64,000 nucleotides of DNA from Methylobacterium sp. CB376 (lineage in GTDB: Bacteria > Pseudomonadota > Alphaproteobacteria > Rhizobiales > Beijerinckiaceae). How positions within the stretch are numbered: the first letter of the stretch is position 1; each line of letters begins with the position of its first letter. Positions 54,786 through 63,815 of the stretch are shown in pieces. Both the position numbers and the translations under genes were made by a program. The stretch covers positions 1,054,001 through 1,118,000 of the forward strand of contig NZ_CP121648.1 of assembly GCF_029714205.1 (NCBI RefSeq), in the 5' to 3' direction. The notes under the pieces are model-generated. The model was not told the origin of the DNA, did no database searches, and was given only the letters and a program-made list of their open reading frames with translations.

Positions 54786-55183
54786 TTTCAGCACATCCGC
54801 AAGCCGTCCTGGCGCGCTACCACTCCGCCCCGGGCCAGCTCGGGCGGGCCTTCGTGGTCGATCGCGTCGCGCTCGCGGCTCTTGAAGCCCCCGGGTTCTT
54901 TGAGGGGATCGAGGTCCCCGGCTCGGCCTTCCGGGCCACCGCGCGGGCTACGGTGCCGGCCGGTGCAAGGGCGGTTCGGCCGTGACTCCCTTGCCCGCCT
55001 TCGCTACGGCCAACGCAGCCGCTCAGCGGGCCCGCGGCGGACTCTCGTGGGACGGCCCGACACACTCTACTCGGACCGCGGCCGATAATTAGGTCAGAGG
55101 CCCTGTCTTGTAACTATGAACATTGCAGAGTTGAATTGAGAGTAGGTCGATTTTTGCGCCGCAGAGAGCGATGAGGGAAGGCT

Positions 55184-55597
55184 ATGGCTAGGATCGAAGG
55201 TGGGTGCCTCTGCGGTGCCGTTCGCTACCGGTCCGAGGCTGAACCGGCCATGCAGGTCATATGTCACTGCAAAACCTGCCAGAAGAATTCTGGATCAGCC
55301 TTCTCCATGAACGTGGCGATACCTCAAGATAGTCTCACCACACAGGGTGACGCATTGCGGCCCTATATTGACCACAGCGGCGCGAGCGGGCAGCCGTTTT
55401 ACCGCTACTACTGCAGTAGCTGCGGCTCGCATATCTACAGTCATGGCGCAGCCTATGGACCGGTTGCATTCATCAAGGCAGGAACGCTTGATGACGCGAC
55501 ATGGCTCGCCCCGTCGGTGCACATTTGGGTTGCCGAAAAGCTTCCCTGGGTATCTATCCCAGACGGTACTACGCAATATCCAGGAAATCCGAGCTGA
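55184..55597 (+). CDS. GFA-family zinc protein (CENP-V/GFA fold)
   Basis: 137 residues. Metal-binding cysteines in the family order: GGCLCGAVRY, CHCKTCQKNSGSAF and YCSSCGSHIY, followed by the usual IKAGTLDD and HIWVAEKLPW. GFA family members bind zinc; the founding member was described as glutathione-dependent formaldehyde-activating enzyme, although most homologues are uncharacterised. A GGAAGG-type element precedes the ATG. A formaldehyde link would suit a methylotroph but is inference. Confidence 0.9.
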   Translation: MARIEGGCLCGAVRYRSEAEPAMQVICHCKTCQKNSGSAFSMNVAIPQDSLTTQGDALRPYIDHSGASGQPFYRYYCSSCGSHIYSHGAAYGPVAFIKAGTLDDATWLAPSVHIWVAEKLPWVSIPDGTTQYPGNPS

Positions 55598-55604
55598 CAG
55601 CTGA

Positions 55605-56209
55605 AAGGTTGGTTAGGCGCGGGCCGCCCCGGGCTTCACGTCGAGATCGTGTCCCTTGGAATAACCCAGGAGCGGCGAGGCCGCCGAGACAGACCGAAAC
55701 GTCGATGCCGCTCCAGTCCGGGACGACGATGACCACGACGCAGGCGGTGATCGGGTCGAGAACGCGGACCTGGGCCACGAGCGCTCCCCGCTGCTGAGCC
55801 GTCGGTAAGCGTGGCTGGGATCGTGAGGCTTTCGAGGCGGCTGAGGTCAGAAGCCGCCGTCGTCCCCGCTGGTCTAGGCAGAGGCCCACCGGGTCAAGTG
55901 GCGCACACCGCAGCGTGGCAGGGCTCTTCGCGATCTCCTCCCCGACCTCAGGCCGCTCCTCAGGAGCGGCCTTCTTTCATCCTGCCGGACCTCATGCGCG
56001 AGGCGTCCCGTTCGCGTAAGCGCGAGGCTGGAACGCGCTCGGGGGGCTGACCCAGCTCAACGACAGTGCCGTGACGCCTTGTCAGAGTGCTACTCGGTCG
56101 AGCCCCGAAGCTGAGCGATGAGAAGCTCTCGGCCTACGGAGCAAAGGCAAACGGCCACGAGCGCCCCGTGAGGAAAAGCGCAGGGCGAAGGCAACCGGGG
56201 AGGGTCTGA
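55605..56209. other. Stretch without a supported gene
   Basis: Open frames exist on both strands but none has a ribosome binding site and protein-like composition. A minus-strand stretch reading ALVAQVRVLDPITACVVVIV looks coding-like over about 50 codons and may be a remnant. GGCCGCTCCTCAGGAGCGGCC at about 55952-55972 can form a short hairpin. Confidence 0.45.
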
Positions 56210-57190
56210 ATGACGACGCTGCACCTGACGCATGCAGCCGCACTGGCTCATCTTGCGCCTCTGGGCCATCCCGAGCGAGCGGATCGCATCCGGGTCGTCG
56301 AGCGAACCCTGGAACAGGAGCGCTTCGCGGGCTTGGTCCGAGAGCAGTCGCCGCTCGTCGCGCGCACGGCCCTGATCCGCGCGCATGACGAAGCCTATGT
56401 CGCAGCCATGATCGAGGGCCTCAGGCGGGGCGACTGTGTGCTGGCGGATGACGACACGCCTGCCTCGCCGGGCACCTTGGAGGCGGTCCTGCGCAGTGCC
56501 GGCGCTGCCGTGCAAGCGGTCGACGAGGTCATGACCGGACAGGTGCGGAACGCCTTCTCGGCCATGCGTCCGCCTGGCCACCATGCCGGGCGCGCGCGCG
56601 CCACGGGCTTCTGCTTCTTCAACAACGTCGCCGTCGCAGCCCGCCACGCTCAGGCCGTCCACGGCGCCGCGCGGATCGCCATCGTGGACTGGGATGCCCA
56701 TCACGGGGACGGAACCCAGGAGATCTTCTGGAGCGACGCGAGCGTCCTCTTCTGCTCGACGCATCAGTGGCCTCTCTACCCGGGTTCGGGTGCTGTGTCC
56801 GAGCGCGGCGAACACGACACGATCGTGAATGTGCCACTCCCTCCCGGTGCTGACGGCACGATGTTCCGCGAGTCCCTCGATGTGGCGGTGCTGCCCAGGA
56901 TCAGGGCCTTTCGCCCAGACCTTATCCTGATCTCGGCCGGGTTCGACGCGCATTGGCGGGACCCGTTGTCGGACCTGAACCTCACAGAAGCAGATTTCGG
57001 CTGGGCGACACAGCGGCTCGTAGACATCGCCGACCAGGTGAGTGGGGCGCGCATGGTATCACTGCTGGAGGGCGGCTATGATCTGATCGGCTTGGCGAGG
57101 TCGGCGGAGGCCCACGTCGCGGCCCTGATGGCCCCTCCCTCGCGTTCTATCGGGTACTGGGAAGACTCGCGGGCCCAGGCTTCTGCCTGA
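56210..57190 (+). CDS. Histone-deacetylase-family amidohydrolase
   Basis: 326 residues of the arginase-like HDAC fold. Conserved signature: tandem His in MRPPGHHAG, FCFFNNVAVAA, zinc ligands in VDWDAHHGDGTQEIFW (Asp, His) and in ISAGFDAHWRDPL (Asp), and the catalytic-loop GGYD near the end. Bacterial members deacetylate acetylpolyamines, small molecules or proteins; this one fits the class II/HdaH-like branch by length and the LNLTEADFGW segment. Single gene, cytoplasmic. Composition somewhat below core GC. Confidence 0.92.
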   Translation: MTTLHLTHAAALAHLAPLGHPERADRIRVVERTLEQERFAGLVREQSPLVARTALIRAHDEAYVAAMIEGLRRGDCVLADDDTPASPGTLEAVLRSAGAAVQAVDEVMTGQVRNAFSAMRPPGHHAGRARATGFCFFNNVAVAARHAQAVHGAARIAIVDWDAHHGDGTQEIFWSDASVLFCSTHQWPLYPGSGAVSERGEHDTIVNVPLPPGADGTMFRESLDVAVLPRIRAFRPDLILISAGFDAHWRDPLSDLNLTEADFGWATQRLVDIADQVSGARMVSLLEGGYDLIGLARSAEAHVAALMAPPSRSIGYWEDSRAQASA

Positions 57191-57381
57191 GATGGCCGAT
57201 AAGAACGGAAGACGACAAGGCTGCTTCAGTCCACGCGTACAGCACGGGACGAAGCTGCATTCGCGGACGTCCCTTTGTGCTGATGATCACAGCGGCTTTG
57301 CTCACCGACGCGTATCGTGTGCATACTTTGGTTATGAAACAGATTTCCCCCGAGACAGCGCGGATCGACACCGTTGACAGT

Positions 57382-57762
57382 ATGAACCAGAGCAATGAAA
57401 AGATCAAATTGGCCGTGCTTCTCGGTTTTATCGCAGTCGGCGCAACGAATTTCATTGCGTTTAGTATCGCAGCTGCTTTTCTCGGGGGCGACGCTGGAAA
57501 TGGCAAGATCGTAAACGGACACTATTTTCTGGGAAGTCACGGCACTTACACCGAAGTGAGTGAGGCAGTTTTCACTTACAGCCTGTGGCACGTTCGAAGC
57601 CTCTTCATCACCCATCCGCTGGCCGGGTTGGCGGTATTGTCATTGTTCAAGACGAAATGCTCTACCTCTCATGGGTCGACCACGGATGGGCTTGCGTTTT
57701 ACGTCCGAATTTATGGGTGCCTTGTGCGCAGCATAGGGCGACGCTTCAGACGTCGCCTCTAA
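57382..57762 (+). CDS. Hypothetical two-segment membrane protein, low GC
   Basis: 126 residues from ATG 57382 (MNQSNEKIKLAVLLGFIAVG). Hydrophobic segments at about 8-35 and 70-88 enclose an extracytoplasmic loop ending HYFLGSHGTYTEVSEAVFTY, with HVRSLFITHPLAG leading into the second. This H-G-x-Y-x-E-V-S pattern recurs in unnamed membrane proteins I have seen near mobile DNA, but I cannot assign a family. Base composition is clearly lower in GC than its neighbours. The last 25 residues may be out of the original frame. Confidence 0.55.
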   Translation: MNQSNEKIKLAVLLGFIAVGATNFIAFSIAAAFLGGDAGNGKIVNGHYFLGSHGTYTEVSEAVFTYSLWHVRSLFITHPLAGLAVLSLFKTKCSTSHGSTTDGLAFYVRIYGCLVRSIGRRFRRRL

Positions 57763-57907
57763 GTTTTTCAACAAAATCCAGCCGTAGCGGACCTCGCGCG
57801 TGGCTATCGAGCGTCAGACCTGATCCACGAGGAAGCCCGCGAGTCTGCCGATTAAGGGGGCGGCCCGAGGCGAAAAGCCCGTCTCCGGCCAACCTTGAGG
57901 TCTGTAG

Positions 57908-58027
57908 CCGGCGTCCAGCCCGGATCAGGCCAGGCAGCTGATAGGTCCCGGTTCGCGCGATCCCGAGCCGCCGGGCGATCTCGGCTGGGCCGAGCCCTTC
58001 CACCTGCAGCGCGCACCCGCGCCGCGT
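57908..58027 (-). pseudogene. Resolvase HTH remnant
   Basis: About 40 codons containing ALQVEGLGPAEIARRLGIAR and TGTYQLPGLIRAGR, the C-terminal helix-turn-helix of Tn3-type resolvases (GLG-x-x-EIA-x-x-LGI-x-R-x-S/T-V/T-Y). Nothing else of the gene is left. Confidence 0.7.
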
Positions 58028-58299
58028 CGATCGCGGGCGCGACCGTTGCTCTAGCTCAACGACGACGTCGCGGCTGCGCGCATGATCGGATCGCAGCGCT
58101 GCGTCTTCTGACCTCATCAGGAGCCAGTGCTGCCGGCGGGCCGGGGGTTCTAACGTTCGATGGCAAACCCGGCTCGCTGCCCCTGTTGCGCTGCCGAGAG
58201 CTATTTCGCCTGGCTGCTGGTCATTACCCAGGGGGGGTCCGGCCCGGTGTCGGAGCCGGCTGAGCTTGCTTGCGATGTATGGGCCGATGCGGGAGGCGA

Positions 58300-58828
58300 T
58301 CAGGCGCCGATGGTCTTGAGGAGGGTGGCGAAGGTGCCGGTCCCCGAGAGGCGGGCGGTGTCGACGACCGTGCGCACGTCTGCCTCACCCTTGGCCGCCC
58401 ACATCGCGCGCCGGCTCGGGGCGGACAGGATGTCCGACAGCCGCCGCTCCAGCGACCGGCCGCTCCAGCGACCGGCGCTTGGCCGAGAGCGTCGAGGCGG
58501 CCAGATCGGTGACGCGCTCGGCCAGGCTGAACACCGACCCGAGCCACAGTTGCAGGCGCAGCGGCACCGGGTCGTCGCTCACCTCGACCGCGTAGGCGAC
58601 GTCACGAGCCAGATGCGCCAGGCAGGTCTGGTGCCGCACGCCGTGGCCCTGCTGGGCGGTGTAGCGGTCAGAGATCCACACCGCGGGCCGGTGCCCGTCC
58701 ATCATCGCGTGCACGATGGAGGCAGCCCGCGTCGGGGCGGCCTGATGCACCACCGCTTCGTCCGAGCGGAACACCCGACGGTACGCGTTGCTGCCTTCGA
58801 TCCGGACGCCAGTCTCGTCCGAGGGTCC
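58300..58828 (-). pseudogene. IS66-family transposase with 15-bp duplication and internal deletion
   Basis: The minus strand reads ETGVRIEGSNAYRRVFRSDE, VHQAAPTRAASIVHAMMDGH, VWISDRYTAQQGHGVRHQTC and LAHLARDVAYAVEVSDDPVP, part of the IS66 TnpC DDE domain. A tandem duplication of CGCTCCAGCGACCGG (about 58450-58482) shifts the frame, and after SAPSR about 65 residues are missing before RAMWAAKGEADVRTVVDTAR and LLKTIGA with TGA at 58300. Dead copy. Confidence 0.85.
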
Positions 58829-58829
58829 A

Positions 58830-59016
58830 CACCTGCATCCGCCGCACCCCGTTCCTGCCCTGGACCGGCCTCGGCTCGAAGGCGCTGCCGGGGCTGCGGG
58901 GCCGCGGACTCGCGCTCTATCTCGGGTTCCAGGACCTGAAGCGGCGCCTCACCGGCCGCGGCGCCCCCTGGCGGCCGGTCGGGCCGGTCGCCGTCGACGC
59001 TCCAGCCTACACTTAG
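58830..59016 (+). pseudogene. Unrecognised C-terminal coding remnant
   Basis: An open stretch reading CIRRTPFLPWTGLGSKALPG, then RGLALYLGFQDLKRRLTGRG and APWRPVGPVAVDAPAYT with TAG at 59014. Composition is protein-like and GC-rich, but there is no start and I do not recognise the family. From 59017 to 59259 nothing else is supported. Confidence 0.4.
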
Positions 59017-59259
59017 ACCTGAGAGATACTGCGCGGCCGACGCTCGTCTCCGCCGCGCAGCCCTCTATCGTCCACGCATCCTGCGAGGCTCGATAGGCTG
59101 GCCCTGGCCACCAGCATCAACTCAAGCCGGTGGCCAGGGCGCCCGATCGCGGCGGCGCTCTCTCAACGCTTGCCGCGTCAGGGATCCGCGACCGGTTCTT
59201 CGCGCCCGGCCTGGGCGGGTTCAGCAAGGCCCCCGGCCTCGGCCTCAGCCCTCCCGCGG

Positions 59260-60588
59260 TCACTCCGCCAGGACGGGCTTGTTGGCCTCGGCGGCCTCCA
59301 AATCCCTGTTGACCCTCAACGTCATCGCGACGATGCCCCCGGCGAGGGTGCAGCCGCCCAGGACAAGCAACCCGGCGGTGAAGTTGCCCGTCAGATCTTT
59401 GAGATAGCCCATTACGTAAGGCCCCGCGAAGCCGGACAGATTCCCGATCGAGTTGATTGCCGCTATCCCGGCCGCGGCCGAGGTGCCCGTCAGAAAGGCG
59501 CTCGGGATCGGCCACAGAAGCGGTGGCGTCGCTGACACCCCGATCTGGCTCAGGCACAACAAACCAAGCACCAGGACCGGGCTCGAGACCAGCCCTGCGC
59601 CCGCGACACCGACAGCGGCGAGGACCATGGCAAAGCACACATGCTCCCGACGCTTCAGCGTGCGATCGGAGTTGCGGCCCAGGAGAACCATCCCGACCGC
59701 GCCGAACACGAACGGCAGCGCGGAGAGCAGGCCGGTCTGGAAGTTGCTGACGCCGAAGCCCTTGACGATGGTGGGCAGGAAGAACGCGACCCCGTAGCTG
59801 GCCGCGTTCAGGCAAAAGTAGACGAACGAGCACGCCAGCACCCGCGGATCGGAGAGCGCCTTGCCAATGCTGAGGTGCTCGACGGCGGTCTTCTGCTTGC
59901 GCTCTGCCTCGAGGCGCGCCTCGAGCCATGCCTTCTCGTCATCCGGCAGCCAAGCCGCGAGGGCCGGCCGATCAGTGAGGTAGAGAATGACCGCGAGCGC
60001 CATCACGATCGACGGCAGGGCCTCGAGGATGAACAGCCACTGCCAACCGTCGAGCCCGGCGCCGGTGACGTTCAGCAGGGCCCCCGATACTGGCGCACCG
60101 ACGATCGAGGAGAAGGGGATGGCCAGCATGAACAGCGCCACCACACGGGCGCGGTAGACGGAGGGAAACCAGAGCGTGAGATAGAAGATGATGCCGGGGA
60201 AGAAGCCCGCCTCGGCGATGCCGAGCAAGAAGCGCAGGATGTAGAACACCCACTCGCTTGAGACCCCAGTTGCCTTCGAAATCGGAGCAATGAAGGCAAA
60301 CATGGCGGAGATGATGCCCCAGCTCAGCATAATGCGAGCGATCCACAACCGCGCTCCGAACTTGTCCAGAGCGAGGTTGGAAGGCACCTCCAGCAGGAAA
60401 TAGGCAATGAAAAAGAGACCGGCCCCGAAGCCGTAAGCAGACTCCGACAGCCCGATGGCCGCATTCATTTGTAACTTAGCGAAGCCAACATTCACCCGAT
60501 CTAGGTAAGCGACAAAATAGCAGACAAATAGGAACGGCATCAGCCGCCACATGACTCTGCGAATGGCTCTGGTCTCGATCTCTTCCAT
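59260..60588 (-). CDS. MFS transporter, ACS (anion:cation symporter) family
   Basis: 442 residues with 12 membrane segments. It starts MEEIETRAIRRVMWRLMPFL, with the ACS/tartrate-phthalate signature YFVAYLDRVNVGFAKLQM in segment one, FFPGIIFYLTLWFP in segment four, and a cytoplasmic loop between segments six and seven. Members import organic acid anions such as tartrate, phthalate, galactonate or 4-hydroxyphenylacetate with protons. GGGAGGGAG precedes the ATG at 60588; the longer open frame upstream is not protein-like. No catabolic genes adjoin it, so the substrate is unknown. Confidence 0.93.
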   Translation of the reverse strand: MEEIETRAIRRVMWRLMPFLFVCYFVAYLDRVNVGFAKLQMNAAIGLSESAYGFGAGLFFIAYFLLEVPSNLALDKFGARLWIARIMLSWGIISAMFAFIAPISKATGVSSEWVFYILRFLLGIAEAGFFPGIIFYLTLWFPSVYRARVVALFMLAIPFSSIVGAPVSGALLNVTGAGLDGWQWLFILEALPSIVMALAVILYLTDRPALAAWLPDDEKAWLEARLEAERKQKTAVEHLSIGKALSDPRVLACSFVYFCLNAASYGVAFFLPTIVKGFGVSNFQTGLLSALPFVFGAVGMVLLGRNSDRTLKRREHVCFAMVLAAVGVAGAGLVSSPVLVLGLLCLSQIGVSATPPLLWPIPSAFLTGTSAAAGIAAINSIGNLSGFAGPYVMGYLKDLTGNFTAGLLVLGGCTLAGGIVAMTLRVNRDLEAAEANKPVLAE

Positions 60589-60924
60589 GACGAACTCCCT
60601 CCCTTGCTCTTGTATTGTTGCAGATCTGAGACTCCGTGGTTTCCTACCAGAGATTTGGGCGGAGGCGAGTGCTGAGATCTGCGCCGGACCGCGCACACGG
60701 GGAGGACGGAGCCGCAGATCAAACCGGAAGCCGCGACGCCGTTCCAAGGCACCAAGTTGCTCGTCGACATTGGGAGCGTGATGAGCCCCAGGGAGCACTT
60801 GCTCCTTGCCGTCTCTCCAGTGCGTGCTCATGCGAGCGGTGGGGCACTCTGCCCTGCTTGGTGGGCCGAGACGCGGGCTGCTCAAGCCACGCTACCCTCC
60901 TGCCTGAGCGAGGAGGTGAACGGC

Positions 60925-61115
60925 ATGGCGTCCAAGAAGACGGTGAGCGTTGCCAATCTGACGGCACTCGGCGCCGAGCGCCTCGCGAAGATCCTCATCG
61001 AACTCGCAGACGAGAACGCTCAGGTGAAGCGGCGCCTGCGTCTCGAATTTGCAGCAGAAGCCAGGGAGACAGCATCGCTGCCCAGATTGGCAAGCACCTC
61101 ACTTCACCAATGTTG
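60925..61115 (+). pseudogene. DUF6880-family 5' remnant, frameshifted and cut by a repeat
   Basis: A GAGGAGG precedes ATG 60925. The start MASKKTVSVANLTALGAERL and LADENAQVKRRLRLEFAAEA is that of DUF6880 proteins. After EA a one-base loss shifts the frame (GDSIAAQIGKHLTSP continues in another frame), and at 61116 the double-hairpin element begins; no later part of the gene is present. Confidence 0.75.
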
Positions 61116-61221
61116 CTAGAGCATTTTCCGACGAAGTGGATGCCGGTTCGTCGCAGAAAATGCGGCAAGATCAAAGACCTAGAGCAGTACCCGATTGCAA
61201 CGTGATCGGGTACTGCTCTAG
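61116..61221 (-). repeat. Double-hairpin element, copy 3 (inverse)
   Basis: Reverse orientation of copies 1 and 2: CTAGAGCATTTTCCGACGAA opens, GGGTACTGCTCTAG closes. It abuts the truncated DUF6880 fragment. The following 61222-61518 carries no supported gene. Confidence 0.95.
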
Positions 61222-61518
61222 TGGTCCAAATCTGACGCTTGATACCTGCCGCGAGGGGCTGCTTCCGACCCCAGGCGGTCCTGAGGAGGTCCGCTTTCAG
61301 GCTGCTTGGTGAACCAGAGACGTGAGACCGGAACAGATGGATTTGCGACCGTCCGCTCTACGGATGCAAATTGCTGGGCGAACGTCGCGATCCGGCCTGT
61401 GGTAACCGCTTGTGCATCCACCGAAACTCAAGCCACGTGCGCTTGCCCTGGATCGTAAGGGTTCCATTTCGCCGGGGCGGCCCATCGCACGGGTCGCCTC
61501 ACGACCGGAGAGGAACGG

Positions 61519-62511
61519 ATGTTGGTCTCACGATGCGGGCATGCCCTGGTCGCGGGCGTCATGCTGCCTCTCGTCATGGGCCTCCCGGCCGTGGCACAGG
61601 ACGCCTCGACAGCCGAGCAGACCATCGACGTGATGAACACCTTGTTCGGCAAGCACCCGGGCAAGCGGGCCAACCACGCCAAGGGCGTGGTCGCCGAGGG
61701 CAGCTTCACCCCGTCGGCCGACGCGGCAACGATCAGCAAGGCGTCCCTCTTCAAGGGGACGGCCGTGCCAGTGACCATCCGCTTCTCGGACGCGACCGGC
61801 GTCCCAACGATTGCGGATGGCGCGGCTAACGCTAATCCCCATGGCATGGCGCTCAAGTTCAAGCTCGGCGACGGGTCGGACATGGACGTCGTCGCAAACT
61901 CCCTTGCCTACTTCCCTGTTGCTACAGGTGAGGAGTTCCGCGACCTGCTGAAGGCGGTGTCCGAGAGCGGGCCCGATGCGAAGAAGCCGACCGCGCTGGA
62001 GCGCTTCGTCGCCACCCACCCCGCCGCTGCCACGGCCGGCAAGACGGCCAAGACCCCGTCGAGCTTCGCCCGACAGACATACAACGGCGTGAACGCCTTC
62101 ATCTTCGTGGACAAGCACGGCACGCGGCAGCCGTTCCGCTTCCGGTTCGTGCCCGCCCAGGGCGAGGAGATCCTGTCCGCTGAGGAGGCGGCCAAGCGAG
62201 ATCCGAACTACCTGATGGCTGAGATTGGCCCTCGCATCGCCAAGGAGCCCGCGAAGTTCCGAGTACTGGCGCAACTTGCCGAGGCAGGGGACCCAACCAA
62301 CGACGCCACGAAGCCGTGGCCGGAGAGCCGGAAGATGGTCGACCTTGGCACCCTGACGGTCACCAAGGCTGTGCCGGACAGCGCAGAGGCCGAGAAGGCG
62401 CTGCTGTTCATGCCGAACGCACTCACCGAGGGTATCGAGGTCTCGGACGATCCCCTCATCGATGCGCGCGTCCAAGCCTACGCAGTGTCGTTCAGCCGAC
62501 GCTCGCAGTAG
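61519..62511 (+). CDS. Periplasmic catalase-family peroxidase (SrpA-like)
   Basis: 330 residues. Signal peptide to about residue 26 (LPAVAQ). The minimal catalase fold: distal His in RANHAKGVVAEGSF, ITIRFSD-like segment VTIRFSDATG, NPHGMALKFKL, and the proximal haem Tyr in RVQAYAVSFSRR. Length matches the small catalase-related haem peroxidases (SrpA type), which lack the long C-terminal domain of true catalases. The role is peroxide removal in the periplasm. GGAGAGGAACGG stands before the ATG. Confidence 0.9.
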   Translation: MLVSRCGHALVAGVMLPLVMGLPAVAQDASTAEQTIDVMNTLFGKHPGKRANHAKGVVAEGSFTPSADAATISKASLFKGTAVPVTIRFSDATGVPTIADGAANANPHGMALKFKLGDGSDMDVVANSLAYFPVATGEEFRDLLKAVSESGPDAKKPTALERFVATHPAAATAGKTAKTPSSFARQTYNGVNAFIFVDKHGTRQPFRFRFVPAQGEEILSAEEAAKRDPNYLMAEIGPRIAKEPAKFRVLAQLAEAGDPTNDATKPWPESRKMVDLGTLTVTKAVPDSAEAEKALLFMPNALTEGIEVSDDPLIDARVQAYAVSFSRRSQ

Positions 62512-62539
62512 GCGCCGGACACCGCGGGCGCCGCTGCGC

Positions 62540-62797
62540 TTAGCGCGCGGTTCCGGCGGCTGGGGCGGGGGTTCCGGCGGGGCGGTTCGTGTCCGGGGCG
62601 CCGGTGCGGGCGCCGTTCTTCGTGGCACCCGAGCCGGACAGGCCGCCCGCACCTACGCTCCCCGTGGGCGTGCCGGCCTCGCTTCGGTCTCGGGCCGGCG
62701 ACTTGGCGGCTCCCTGGTCCTCCGCCGCTCCAGCGCTTCCTGCCAGACTGGTGAGAAGCGCCGCGCCGAGGAGGACTGCCCGTCCGGTTGCTCTCAT
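62540..62797 (-). CDS. Exported low-complexity protein
   Basis: 85 residues from ATG 62797: signal peptide (GRAVLLGAALLTSLAGSAGA) then a Gly/Ala/Thr/Pro-rich tail without cysteines. GATCGGGAGCGG precedes the start. Convergent with the catalase-family gene. No domain recognised. Confidence 0.6.
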   Translation of the reverse strand: MRATGRAVLLGAALLTSLAGSAGAAEDQGAAKSPARDRSEAGTPTGSVGAGGLSGSGATKNGARTGAPDTNRPAGTPAPAAGTAR

Positions 62798-62944
62798 GAT
62801 GCGTCCGCTCCCGATCGTGGTGATCTGCGATTGCTGTCCTGCGTGACCAACAGGAGACGTTCGGCAACGTTCCGGGGGACGCGGCGGTTGGGTGTTCTCC
62901 AAGGTGCCGACGATCCGCAAGGACGGGCGGGAGGCCACAGCAGA

Positions 62945-63100
62945 TCAGCGCAGGACCGCCAGCCACGCGCCGACGAGGTCTTGGCTTGCGAGAACCATCC
63001 CAACGGTCGCGATCAGCACGCCGACCAATACGAGGAGGGCCGAGACGAGTGACAGGCTGCGCTTGCGCGCGGCCTGTCGCGATCGGAACGAGCTCCGCAC
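62945..63100 (-). CDS. Small membrane protein coupled to the MucR-type gene
   Basis: 51 residues from a GTG that directly follows the TAG of the upstream regulator gene (TAGGTG). It has a basic start (RSRQAARKRS), one hydrophobic segment (LVSALLVLVGVLIATVGMVL) and a short tail SQDLVGAWLAVLR. The zero spacing suggests translational coupling. Function unknown. Confidence 0.5.
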   Translation of the reverse strand: MRSSFRSRQAARKRSLSLVSALLVLVGVLIATVGMVLASQDLVGAWLAVLR

Positions 63101-63613
63101 CTACTCGACTGCGGCCTTGGACCTGCCGGCCTTGGACCTGCGCGGCCTCCCGCGCTTGGCCGGCTTGCTCCCGCTTGCATCCGAGGTGGCTGCATTCGCG
63201 GCGGCCCGATCGCGCCGGATCTGGCCGAGGCCGAGGGCCTTCGCGAGCGCGGAACGCGCCTTGGCGTAGTTTTCCGGCACCATCGGGTACGTCGGCGGCA
63301 GCCCGAACTTCTCCCGGTACTCGGCGGGCGTCATTCCGTGGCCGGTCAGGTGCCGCTTCAGCGATTTATAGGGCTTGCCATCGATGAAGCTGATTAGGGC
63401 ATCTGGCGTGATGGACTTCTTGATCTGGGCAGGGGTCGCCTTCGGCGCCTCCTCAACGGCCGGGGGCGGCGGGTTCAGCACGTTGCCGAGTGCCTCGTAT
63501 ACGCGCGTGAGCAGGGCGGGCAGATCAGTCATCCGCACGCTGTTGTTCGCTACGTACGCAGAGACGATGTCGCTCGTGAGTTCTAGAGAGCTGCTGGAGA
63601 CGGGGCCGGTCAT
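63101..63613 (-). CDS. Ros/MucR-family transcriptional regulator without zinc cysteines
   Basis: 170 residues from ATG 63613 (MTGPVSSSSLELTSDIVSAY). The Ros/MucR core is clear (KSLKRHLTGHGMTPAEYREK, FGLPPTYPMV), but in the zinc-finger position where many members have C-x2-C this one reads ALISFIDGKPYKS, so both Cys ligands are absent while the His pair region remains. The C-terminal tail is basic (GRPRRSKAGRSKAAVE), H-NS-like in character. Such cysteine-less MucR homologues are known and still bind DNA. Targets unknown. Confidence 0.88.
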   Translation of the reverse strand: MTGPVSSSSLELTSDIVSAYVANNSVRMTDLPALLTRVYEALGNVLNPPPPAVEEAPKATPAQIKKSITPDALISFIDGKPYKSLKRHLTGHGMTPAEYREKFGLPPTYPMVPENYAKARSALAKALGLGQIRRDRAAANAATSDASGSKPAKRGRPRRSKAGRSKAAVE

Positions 63614-63815
63614 TTGTTGATCCCTGGCGGACACCAACTCCTGGACTCGACAGAGCATTTGGTCAATGCGGTGAATCTGGGATCGACAGGAAATTCGGCG
63701 GCAGATCCTGCGGGTACCGGCCGTGACTTGATGAAGAGCAAAAATCCCAAGCCCGAGTGAACTTATGGATCGGGTTCGCCGTTCGTGGGTGGGTCCCAGT
63801 CAAGGAGCCGTGCAG

